NCBI GenBank assembly: GCA_035771165.1 | Contig: JAWNZC010000291.1 | Location: 469,001 to 533,000 of the forward strand | DNA from: Paragorgia papillata | Lineage: Eukaryota > Cnidaria > Anthozoa > Scleralcyonacea > Coralliidae | DNA length: 64,000 bases | Direction: 5' to 3' | Shown: one piece after another, positions 1 through 31,389 of the stretch | Layout of the letters: each line of letters starts with the position of its first letter | How positions within the stretch are numbered: position 1 is the stretch's first letter | Position numbers and translations under genes: made by a program | Notes under the pieces: generated by a model | Seen by the model: only the letters and a program-made list of their open reading frames with translations | Told to the model about the DNA's origin: nothing | Databases searched by the model: none

Positions 1-2217
1 TCACTTAAAATTCAAATTCCACCGACTAAAATACCCGAACGTTTTTTAAACGGTAGCCGCACGTAGTGATAAAGGTCAGGCAATGTCGTTGGTTCTATTC
101 GTTGGTTCTATTTCTAAATCAGTCAAAGGCTACACTGATAACATGCCAAAAACTCGAAGACCGCCCAGCCTATTAACGTGATGTTTTGTAACTCTCATAG
201 TCGCATCTGTTTAACTATAGAGTAGGTGGGACAAGCTTGTTTTGTCTTTTCAGGCCGATATATTGTTTTGTGTTTTCAAAGTTTAAACTGGTAACTCTTG
301 TAACCATATCATTCTAAGGTTGCGTTTTCCGCCCGGAAAGTCGACGAATCCAACTGCACGATCGCACGTTTGCATGTCAATTGGTTTTGTTGCACGCGCA
401 TACATGCATGCAGTAATAAAGCAATCATATGTCTTGACTTCGATAACCAAAAAAGACATGGATGCCGTTTCAAATACAGCTATACAAGCTATTTTAAAAT
501 GACACGACCAAGATAATTTTTTCTGCTATGCTTTGAAGGCGACTGGCACCAGGGTCAGGGAAATATTGGACTGCGGCCACTTAACTCTTAGCCGAGTGTA
601 AATTAGCGTATACGCTTTGTCACCTCTACAAGCCGCTATCAGTTTAAAAAGACCTGAGAGAATAAGTATACTTCAGTTACGAATACGCAACGAGCTCTGC
701 AGCATTGGCCTTGCTGTGTCAAACCTCTATATGCCTACGAATCTCAATGTTATAGAAGAGAAGTCGAGAATAGAAGAATAATCTGAATTCGAAACTGAAA
801 AAAAGTTCAAGAGATATAGGTAAGAGGTTGTTATTGGATATCTACGCATGCTTATCACACAATATATGCTTGATATATCTACAAATCATTACCCTATTCA
901 CAACATCGGGTCATCTCAATTCACTTAGACTGGAAAACAGAATGAGAAAAGAAGAATAATCGAAGTCCCCAACGGAACCCCTTGCAGAGTCAGTATTGGA
1001 TATACAAATAAGCATGCTCTTATAAGTCAAGACAATTATTAGTATTCATTTCTACTCTTGGTATCGCTGTTTGCAAGCACGATGTCTATAAGACTCAATC
1101 CTTATACTATACCAATAGAAAAAAAATAAGAATAGTACAATATATAGTCAAGATACCAATCCCAGGATGTTAAAATAGTAATTAAGTCAGAGATAACTAT
1201 ACCTTATATGCAAATATACATGTTTTTTTTACAGTAAGACGCATGACAGGAAATAGTACTCATAAGTATATATATACGACACACCACTCTAGTAAACATA
1301 TTCACACTATCGTTGCTTGCAGACACAACGACCCTCACCTTGTAACAGAAGACAAGACGAGAATTGACGAAATCAACAAGCCCAGAGTATTAAAAGATAT
1401 AACAAGGTAGGCTAAGAAGTTACCATAGTATATATGCCAGGTATAGTGCAGAACACTTCAAAAAACTTCTCATGTACCATGCAGTCATATAGTTAAGTTA
1501 CTCAAAATATCGCAGCTATAGTCAATCTAATCCTTACGCTTAAGAATTTCAACTCAATGGCAATAGAAGAATGAAAATCAAAGTACTACAATACAATGCT
1601 ACTGGGCAATATACTAGAATACACCATAGTAAAATCAACAGGGCTTATAGCTGGGATCCGTAGTGTGAACTGTGTCGTATGGCGGCTGCTTAAAGCGCCT
1701 TTGATATGCCTCGACCGGCCACATTGAAAAATCCTTAGGAGTAATTTGATTGTAAAGATACACGTTTGATGTATCCTAATTAAAGACCTTTACCTTTATA
1801 GTAATATACAAGCATGCATGCGTTATTTCAAAACGCATTATGGCACGCCAAAGAACCTCAACTCACTTGCAACACAAAACAAAAAGAGAATACAAGAATA
1901 GTACAAAGGACACTGAAGTAGACAATGTATTAGAGTATTAAAAAATAATTAGTAAAAGATTACTATATATACTACCCTAGGACAACTAGAAAAACACGTC
2001 CTCGATAAACAAGCCTTAAAAAATTTTCTAGTATCTCTACCAATTTATTTTTAGTATTCACTTTTCTTATGTTTGTTATGTGTGTGTTTAACTTTCCTGT
2101 CAACCAAAAACATTATATGTTTGATTAATATCTAAACTTAGTGTATACTCAAGCAGCTTGGTTAGTATCTCAGTTTCGTATATTTTTCAAGTGTTTTGCA
2201 GCTGTTTTCATCTTTCT
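1..2217. other. AT-rich stretch, no gene recognised
   Basis: I found no coding exon, RNA gene or clear repeat here. Open frames are short (longest about 60 codons, at 320-502), use no recognisable motif and lack convincing splice context. The sequence is AT-rich and non-repetitive to the eye. It may be intergenic DNA upstream of the FGFR gene or an intron of another gene. Confidence 0.5.
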
Positions 2218-2407
2218 TTAACACTTTGAGGGCGTCTGGCGTTAGCCAGAATAAAATACTAAAGACTCGTCGTCAGGCTTCAAAGTGTTAAAGAGATAGG
2301 TTTTAACACTTTGAGGCCTGAACCTCTCCCTGTGCTGAATAAAATCGTCTGGCGTTAGCCAGAATAAAATACTAGACTCGTCTTAACTTCAGGCTTCAAA
2401 GTGTTAA
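2218..2407. repeat. Two adjacent fold-back repeats with GTCTGGCGTTAGCCAGA core
   Basis: Two units, 2218-2291 and 2303-2407, each begin TTAACACTTTGA and end with its reverse complement. Both hold the palindromic core GTCTGGCGTTAGCCAGA followed by ATAAAAT. The same core recurs near 15.6, 15.8, 20.1, 31.0, 34.8, 34.9, 41.7 and 62.9 kb. This is a dispersed non-autonomous fold-back family; no coding capacity. Confidence 0.8.
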
Positions 2408-2984
2408 CAAATTATAAATGTCTTGTACGCGTTGTCGTACTAATTTACATTCATTCAGTGGTTTTTATAAGGCTATCTTCTGTTTAGCTACTTTATTCCA
2501 AAGTTGAAACAGCTCAAACTAAAAGCCTTTCTTTATCAGGCTTATGTGTAAACGGAAATCCTCCGACCTATTATTATGAAAATGTACATTTTTGGAAGCT
2601 AAATTGAGAGTAAACATCGTAGAATGACGTTGGTTTGAGTTTTGAAACGTCACCGTCATGGCAGGTTGCTTCATACAATGCAAAGCAATGTTCAGCTTGG
2701 TTCAACTTTTTTCACTGATGTTTCTGCTGAGCTTTCGAGCTGTGTTGTGTTGATAACTTTCTCAAATGGTGCAAACTAGATGATGAATTTATGATTTGAT
2801 TGTATTGCTCATGCGTCATCAACGAAAAGTTATAACGTATTTAAATGCCTACACACGTATAGAATAAAACCGAGTATTTCTTAGCCAATATCGAAATGTG
2901 TTCCCAATTAATGCCTGTATGTGTTGGTCCGTATTTCGTTTCTAAGTCAGACTATAGTCAGTTAGTTTGCTTTTAATAAAGTCT

Positions 2985-3285
2985 CGACTGAGGCTGGACT
3001 GGTATAGGACTTACTATAGCTAGTTGTGTTCACACTAGAGGACTCAGACTGGATTTAGAATGAGGCTGGACTGGTATAGGACTTACTAGTGGTTGCATTC
3101 ACACTAGAGGACTCAGACTGGATTTAGACTGAGGCTGGACTGGTATAGGACTTACTATAGCTAGTTGTGTTCACACTAGAGGACTCAGACTGGATTTAGA
3201 CTGAGGCTGGACTGGTATAGGACTTACTGGTTGCGTTCTCTATAGAGGCTTCAGACTGGATTTAGACTGGTATGACTCGTTCTCC
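2985..3285. repeat. Tandem repeat, about four units of 60-75 bp
   Basis: The motif GGCTGGACTGGTATAGGACT recurs four times, each followed by a variable middle and then GGACTCAGACTGGATTTAGA. Units differ by a small internal insertion, so long and short forms alternate. No open frame of note. Confidence 0.85.
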
Positions 3286-3662
3286 ATATATACTTATTAT
3301 TTGGAGGGCTTAGCCACCCAATGAAGGTGGCCTAGCAGACTGAGATGCAGAGGGGTGCAAGAGGGGTGCAGCTCCCCTGCTTCAAACGCCCATAGCTTCC
3401 TTCGACTGTCAGAACAGAGCTGGAGCTGTCAGAGTTAGACATGGGGCGCACAGTTGGCATACCGTAACAGACACATTCTCAGAGGTGTAAATCTGCGTGC
3501 GCAAAATGTTGACCCATAGTTAAGTATAATCCATAAGACCTGATAATTGATGTGGGACAAAATACGATTAATTAAGTGTCTTTAATCTAGCTAAATATCT
3601 TGCTATAAGTAGTATGAGTATATTATTAGTCTCAGAGTCTCTCAGCTTGAAGTTTGGTAAAT

Positions 3663-3998
3663 GTTTTGTTAGTTCTTGCTGAAGAACAAGCTGTTGACTG
3701 TCAGTTAGTTGTCAATACCCAAGAAAAGTCGGAGCTCTAGACGCAACTCCAACACGTAACCTTCACTAAACAACCTCGATCATTGCAGGATATGCATACA
3801 TACCTGACCATCCGAGTTTCTAGTGGCTCAATGGTTAGAGCGTCTACATGGCTAGCATCCGGCGAAAGGTTGTGAGAGTTCGAGTATCGTCTAGAAAACC
3901 TCTGGAACCATGCAGGGTATCTATAGCATGACCTCAAAATTCATTCTATAAATATTTTGACAACTAACGACAGCTTGTACATCAAGAACTAACAAAAC
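3663..3998. mobile_element. MITE with imperfect TIRs of about 45 bp and a tRNA-like centre
   Basis: The left end (GTTTTGTTAGTTCTTG, then ACAAGCTGT and TTAGTTGTCAA) is the imperfect reverse complement of the right end at about 3955-3998. The interior contains a tRNA-like block (3826-3899). Target duplication not identified. Confidence 0.6.
3826..3899 (+). pseudogene. tRNA-like relic (possible SINE head)
   Basis: A D-arm/A-box-like block (TGGCTCAATGGTTAGAGC) is followed about 35 bases on by a B-box-like block (GAGAGTTCGAGTATC), and the outer seven bases at each end pair (GTTTCTA with TAGAAAA, one mismatch). I cannot fold a convincing anticodon arm, so I call it a degenerate tRNA-derived sequence. 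A related fragment lies near 16,830-16,905. Confidence 0.35.
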
Positions 3999-4009
3999 AA
4001 TAACGAGCT

Positions 4010-5840
4010 CATCACTATAAATTACCAAAAGTCTAAAATTGGGAAAATGTACAACCATTTATGAAAAACGTTTTTTGGGAAGTATATTTATAAGTGACTA
4101 CCTTTCAAATTTCCTAACTTTTATATCAGCTCGATATCAAAAGTAGAGATATAATATATTGAGGATCCAAAAAAATAGCAGATTACGCTAAACCGTTAAT
4201 AAGATATAGCGCTTTTGTCGTGGTGTCAAACTTATTAAAATAGAGCTTGAAAAAATGTATTAATTATAGTGAATGGTAATATATAACTATGGTAATATAT
4301 CTAAGAAGAACAGTTGGAAACTTAACCTGAGGAAAAAGTAAATACATACTTAGAAATGGAACTTAGTAAATACATACTAGAAAAGCACTATGCACTTCGA
4401 CAGACCATAACTCTCTGTATTGCTCATTTATAAGCGTCTATATCCAAGTATGATTGCCTGCTAAACGGTTACGATTAACCTAACTGAATTTGCCTTGTGA
4501 TTTGAACAAATATTTTACCCAGCATGCGGCAAAACAGCACGCGAAGGGAAAAGTACAAAACGGAACGAGTTTGCTCCACTTCAAGTAGGAGACATTTTGT
4601 AATGTATAGGATATATAGCCAATTCACTTTAAATCAAACTTAATTCTGTATCATCACCTAGCTTAACTTACTGTGTGCAAACATGATATGTGTATTGTAT
4701 TAGCTCGACTGTGGTTAGTAGTCTGATCTCGGCTGTGATGACCCAAAGTTATCAATGACCTTGGCACTGAATCAAATTATATCACACTAGGTAAACAAAC
4801 TCTTTGCGATCGTTAACAATAGTGTGCCCTGATTCAAAAATCACTGGAGGATAACATGTGTTCTACCATTCATAGCCTACCGCTTCTAACTACCCCAGAA
4901 ACTTCAGTACTAGTCCATCTTAACACGAGTTAAACAAGACGTACCATTAGCTCGACTCCTTATTCCACGAACTCACAATGTTGTGCTCTATAAGGCTACT
5001 CCATATGGGGTGCGCCGGTATGTTCGCACCTGGGATCAATCTCCGGTGTTCTTAATGGCACTCAATGACGTCAGAGGCTTGTCAATTAATTTTCTCCCCG
5101 GGTGTCGTATGTTGGTCTATGGTATCAAGCAGTGTGTTAATTTTACACGTTGATGTGACAATTATTCGTAACGAACCGTATTGAAACGAAGTAAAGGCAA
5201 GCCAACACCAAACGGATCTTCCTAAACGTTCTGTATACAAAACTCACCCGAGTCGAACAAAGAGGCCGTAGCAAATCAGGAGTAATGTTTATGGTGGTTT
5301 TCTGTGACGATATTCATTAGGAAATCGTGGCTGAAGTAGAGCATGGCATGGCAAGTGCGTCTGAGTGTAGCTTTATAGTTGTCGTGTTATATCACTCGAA
5401 GCAGTCGTCAACGGCGTGTTGTCGTTATCGTGTATTTGTCATCGAAATCAACACATCCCGAAAGTGTTCGCTGAACGGTCACGAAACAGTACGAATAAGG
5501 TTTGTATATGGGATAGGAACGAACAGCGACAAATCGTAATAGAATTACTAGGCTTAGGCGAATCAACTGCGAGAAGCGCTTACGTATACGCTCGCCAGAC
5601 GAAATTTGGCTGGCGTAATTGTAGTAAGGAATTGTCGTCGATGTTCAATTCCCTTAGGAGAACCTAATGATTATATTCCCGTCCTGTTCTAGACAGCTGG
5701 TGACAAGCCTAATTGCGACAAGAGCAACAACAACCATGATGTCTTATCGATCGGTATGAGCACAGTTCGAGAGCTCAACGAACATCGCAAATGCTTCTTA
5801 GCAGACGAGGAAATCGCACGAGAAACGCAACACCGAGTAC
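4010..5840. other. Region upstream of FGFR exon 1, no gene recognised
   Basis: No coding exon supported. The last few hundred bases before 5842 are the natural place for the FGFR promoter and 5-prime UTR, but I see no diagnostic element. Open frames at 5327-5539 and 5416-5667 overlap each other in different frames and show no protein motif. Confidence 0.4.
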
Positions 5841-5841
5841 G

Positions 5842-26647
<20,806 letters not shown>

Positions 26648-26649
26648 CA

Positions 26650-27430
26650 GTCAATGCGGAATTTTTTGGCCAACATTTGACAAGAGGAAAAAAGACTTTC
26701 CTCTATATGTCTTCTTCAACGTGAATTCGCCAGGCAACTTCAGTCAAACAATCATGTACAGAATCCTGTAGTTATATTACTAGTTCTAGTTTTATAGTTC
26801 TAGTTCTACTACAAGCTGGACTCTGAAAATACCGCTCGAATTTTGTTCTAATTCTTGCTGAGCCAACGTGGAAGACGCACGCTGAAACAAGACGCTCTCC
26901 CAGCTTGTAAAGTTTTACGTGTGTACTACTTACATACAAGACCTGATACTGCAGTTTGATAACCGACAATGTTGCATCGAGAAGAAAGCTTATACGGTGC
27001 CAAGATGGAGTATTCAGAAAAAAAATTAAAAAAACCCAGCGAATTTCCAAAAAACAATGGTGCGTAATAAGTGGAACAGTATATCGACGGGCGCAATTCT
27101 ACGTTCCGACGAATTCCGTTTTCCAACATGTTGAAGTATAATTTGGCCATCTGAGAGTCAAGATTAGTTTTATGAAGAGTCTCTTTTCGACTAATTCAAG
27201 ATGGCCAAAAAGGGAGAATAAACTTAAGCCAATCCAAAATGAGAAGTGTTCTCTATTGGGTATACTGGCTTTGATCTGGTAGTTCCAGCGTTCAAAATGA
27301 ACTAACCATACAAGTTTAGATACAGTAGAGTAGAATGCAGATAAAATCTGTCCTGTACATAAGAAACTTCGCGTATTCTTCTACGAAGATAAACCAGTAT
27401 ATGTATTTTATTGGTCCTCGCCTAGTTACA
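26650..27430 (+). other. FGFR 3-prime flank, presumed 3-prime UTR
   Basis: No coding exon recognised. A canonical AATAAA lies at 27,217-27,222, about 570 bp after the stop, and is a candidate polyadenylation signal (unverified). Confidence 0.3.
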
Positions 27431-27818
27431 GCCTGCTTCTCACTTGTCGTAAGAATCGGGGATGTTTCGTGTCCCCGATCATCTGGGATTGTTACGACAA
27501 GTGTCAACATAGTTGAAGTAACGTCCCAGACAGTCGTCGATCTGATCGGAAGCATCGCAAGAATCGGAATCATTTCTATTTGGAAAATGCATCCCAGATG
27601 ATCGCCGACGATCGGGGATTCTTACGACTAGTTACGACATGTGTGGACACTAAAGAACACTGGAACCACTCGTCTGGGACGATCGATGACAGGAAAAATC
27701 CTCGATTCTTACGACAAGTCACGACAAGTGTGAACGTGGCTGTCGCAAAAATCGCCGACAATCGGGGATAGAACTGTCCCCAATTCTTACGATTCTTACG
27801 ACAAGTGAAAACTAGGCT
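27431..27818. mobile_element. Composite fold-back element with ACTTGTCGTAAGAATCG ends
   Basis: The left end (CACTTGTCGTAAGAATCGGG) and the right end (CGATTCTTACGACAAGTG) are inverted repeats. The interior holds at least three further alternating copies of TTACGACAAGTGT and CGATCGGGGATTCTTACGAC. Non-coding. Confidence 0.75.
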
Positions 27819-28175
27819 TAAGGCAAGGACCGTTCTAAGACATTAAGCCCTTCGTTAACTAAACAAGACCAGTTAAAACCAACCTTGGATAACTTGGCAC
27901 AAAGGAGACGGTTATCTAAAAAAGGAAAAGCAAAATTGGTCTTTAGTCATGACCGTTATATTTTTTTGTTTATACATTAAGCCAAATGCGAAATTCATAT
28001 TCGCTGCGCAGGCTGCTTCTCATTTCAATGAAGATATAGGTCAGCTGGAGCAATACGTTCCAGGTTTTGTTTTTTCTTTATTTTATCTGCGAACTCTAGG
28101 TTAAAAGCGGTTGGTAAAACATTACATACACAAAGCTTGATAAATATTTTTTCGTACCACACTAATTATTAGACC

Positions 28176-28350
<175 letters not shown>

Positions 28351-28414
28351 TTGATTTTTTGTTCTTGCTGTACAAACTGTCTTAGTTGTTTATACTAAGA
28401 AAACTCTGAGTCAG

Positions 28415-28570
28415 AGCAGACAGACAAACAAACAAATAAACAGACAAACAAATAAACAAACAAACAAACAAACAAACTAACTAACAAACTAACAAACAAA
28501 CAAACAAACAAACAAACAAACAAACAAACAAACAAACAAACAAACAAACAAACAAACAAACAAACAAACA
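28415..28570. repeat. (CAAA)n array
   Basis: About 150 bp of CAAA repeats with a few TAAA and CTAA variants. The following stretch to 29,060 has no feature I can support. Confidence 0.97.
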
Positions 28571-29061
28571 GAAAGGTTCCAGATACTATTCTTTGGACAA
28601 AGTCCTTTATTCACAACAACCATTTTATAAACATCGTTAGGAAACAGAGTGCAGTTTATGTTGGCGTTGAGTCTGCAGATCGTTGAGTCTGCAGATTTTT
28701 GTAACGCCTGGATGTGTAAGCTAAACTGCACTCATCCCAGACCTTTTAAATGAAAATTAAGCACAAAAGGCTTTCCAACAAAATTTACATATTCTTTATC
28801 TGTCTAAAAAATCGCCGTTCATTCTGTTAGAAATTTACCAGCCGCAATCTTGTAAGAATTATAGTTTTGAGAAAAGATTGAGAATTGTAAATATAATGAA
28901 CATTTTTTAAAGAGATTTATGTATTTTTTTATAGAGAGGATATTTTAGTTAGAAAAACAAATAAAATTTTAAAAACTAACAGTGTATATAATTGTTTTAG
29001 TCGGCAATTGCCATAGTCTATTAAAAGATGGTCTGAAGCCTTAGTCAAATCCTGTTTACTA

Positions 29062-29455
29062 CCAGACTATTTTAACCAGACTATTTTACTCTGTCTAACA
29101 CCAGACTATTTTACTCGTCTAACGCCAGACTATTTTACTCTGTCTAACACCAGACTATTTTACTTTGTCTAACACCAGACTATTTTACTCTGTCTAACAC
29201 CGGACTATTTTACTCTGTCTAACACCAGACTATTTTACTCTGTCTAACACCAGACTATTTTACTCTGTCTAACACCAGACTATTTTACTCTGTCTAACAC
29301 CAGACTATTTTACTCTGTCTAACACCAGACTATTTTACTCTGTCTAACACCAGACTATTTTACTCTGTCCAACACCAGACTATTTTACACTGTCTAACAC
29401 CAGACTATTTTACTCTGTACAACACCAGACTATTTTACTCTGTCTAACACCAGTT
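29062..29455. repeat. 25-bp tandem array related to the fold-back core
   Basis: About fifteen copies of CAGACTATTTTACTCTGTCT plus AACAC. The unit reproduces the core of the dispersed fold-back family on the minus strand (GTCTAACGCCAGAC then ATTTTACTC) with one change that weakens its palindrome. Confidence 0.93.
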
Positions 29456-29879
29456 GGTCTTTTGCCAGATATTAACTAGTAACTACGCTATTGTCAAGGT
29501 ATTTTAGTCGCATGCCACAGCAAGTGTTCGCGTCACCCGGAAATGTGTCGGATACCTATCGGCGGTTCAGTAACCGGGCATTTTTGTCAGGTTTAAGCTT
29601 GTCGCTTCTAGTGATGATTAAAACGATTGATCGAATGGTTTAAAAATCTTAATTCATTGCCCTTGCCATAGTCAACCATATCTAGTTTTCAAATACGAAC
29701 CACTTTTGGCGTCGCAGACGCGCATATCCGGCTCTCGTTTTCTCCGGAAATTGATCTCGACGCTCAGCAGGAATTGTGAATGAATTGTGGAATGTCGCGA
29801 AAAATTCGAACGCCCACAGAAGGTAAACGAACGTTGACACATTTGCTGAAAGTTTTCAAAATAAGTTTGATAAACTAAT

Positions 29880-30190
29880 GTGACGAAGGAAGGAAGAGAG
29901 GAAAAAAGAAAGGAAGAAAGGAAGGAATGGATGGAAGGATGGAAGGAATGGATGGAAGGATGGAAGGAAGGAAGGAAGGAAGGAAGGAAGGAAGGAAGGA
30001 AGGAAGGAAGGAAGGAAGGAAGGAAGGAAGGAAGGAAGGAAGGAGGCAGGGAGGGAGGGAGGGAGAGAGGAAGGGAGGGAAGGAAGGAAGGAAGGAAGGA
30101 AAGAAGGGAAAAAGGAAGGAAGGAAGGAAGGAGGGAGGGAGGAAGGGAAGGAAGGAAGGAGAGAAGGAAAAAAAGGAAGAAAGAAAGCGT
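29880..30190. repeat. (GAAG)n microsatellite, unit 1 spacer
   Basis: About 310 bp of GAAG with GGAG variants. It is the positional counterpart of the arrays at 40,727-41,220 and 56,868-57,960. Confidence 0.97.
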
Positions 30191-30248
30191 CAGAAATAAA
30201 GGTGCGCATCATTATATAAACTGCAAGTGTTGTTATCGACTATATCAC

Positions 30249-30406
30249 AAAAATGGCCGCCGAATTAAGTTTCTTTTATATACATATAAATTAGCCTTAT
30301 GAACTCGTTTTCATGTGGAAAATTCAAAATAATTTTTACTTTAAAACGAGGTCATAAAGGCTAATTTATATGCATATAAAAGAATTCTAATTCGGCGGCC
30401 ATTTTT
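30249..30406. mobile_element. Fold-back MITE present only in unit 1
   Basis: Arms of about 60 bp start AAAAATGGCCGCCGAATTA and end with the complement. The homologous spacers at about 41,320-41,345 and 62,480-62,515 read straight through without it, so it inserted after, or was never part of, the other copies. Confidence 0.85.
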
Positions 30407-30914
30407 GAATAAGGTCTAAACAGTTTTAATTTACAACGCGCATTTCCGGTCCGGCTAAGGTTACTAAAGATTAAAGAATAATTGAGTGACCTTGATTAGC
30501 ATAACAACTAGCAAGGCCAGGGCTATTTTTTCTGTGTTGAAGACGTTGGAAGAGAAAGAAAAGTTTCGTTCATCAATTGAGACACTTTTTGGATACTCAG
30601 ATATACTCTTACGAAGAAGTAAGTAGTCAAGTGTGTGGGTAGTCTACTACTCCATGTAACACATTGATATATTCAGCGGCTGAGGTTTAGAGTTCCTCAT
30701 TTCACACTGTCAATCGAAGATTCCTTGTTTCTTCTCCCGTGTCGTCATAAATTGAAACACTTTTGAACAACCGTACTCTAGAGATTCAGTACTGAACAAA
30801 GCTATAGTATAGTCAGCATGTAACTGCTTCACTGATGGTCTATTAGAATTTGTGTCACGTAAACAATACTATATTGCACACTGGGTGTTTATATTTACAC
30901 GTTAATCCTTTATT

Positions 30915-31013
30915 GGCCAGGTTTCCGGGAGCTCTCCCCTTGACGAGTAAAATCGTCTGGCGTATAGCCAGAGTAAAATTGTCTCGTGTTAGCCAGAGTA
31001 AAATCGTCTGGCC
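30915..31013. repeat. Fold-back core repeats, left of the hAT insertion
   Basis: Three cores in series (GTCTGGCGTATAGCCAGAG, GTCTCGTGTTAGCCAGAG, and GTCTGGCC at the hAT boundary). The last is split by the hAT element and resumes at 34,765 as GTCTGGCCTTAGCCAGAG. Confidence 0.85.
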
Positions 31014-31389
31014 CATAGGCGTACGAGCCGGGGGGGCTGCAGCCCCCCCAGGTTTGAGAAAAATAGTCTATTCGGGCAAAAATGGTCTGGTCATTCGGGA
31101 AAAATAGTCTTCTCAATAATATTTTAATGTTATATATAACATTTTCACCTGGGTGTTCCGGTCTTCCGTGTAGAGCTTCGTAGGTGTAACTTGACCTGAT
31201 TTGAAGTAGTTTCACTGCTTAGGCGCAGCTACATGTCATTTACTAAAAATAGACCCTACATGATAATGCGCTATAATCAACAAAGCAACTAAGCAAGTAA
31301 TAAACAGTTTAAACACATTCTACAATCCAACAGTCTTCTCGAGTCGTCTTTCTCTATCTGTTTACTCCCTAGTCCCTATCTGTTACGAT

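Noticed and set aside
320..502. Possible small protein of 60 codons
   Set aside because: No motif, no splice or promoter context, and the composition matches surrounding non-coding DNA.
5327..5667. Two overlapping small frames upstream of the FGFR leader
   Set aside because: Different frames over the same DNA, no recognisable domain. They could be upstream ORFs in a 5-prime UTR but nothing shows it.
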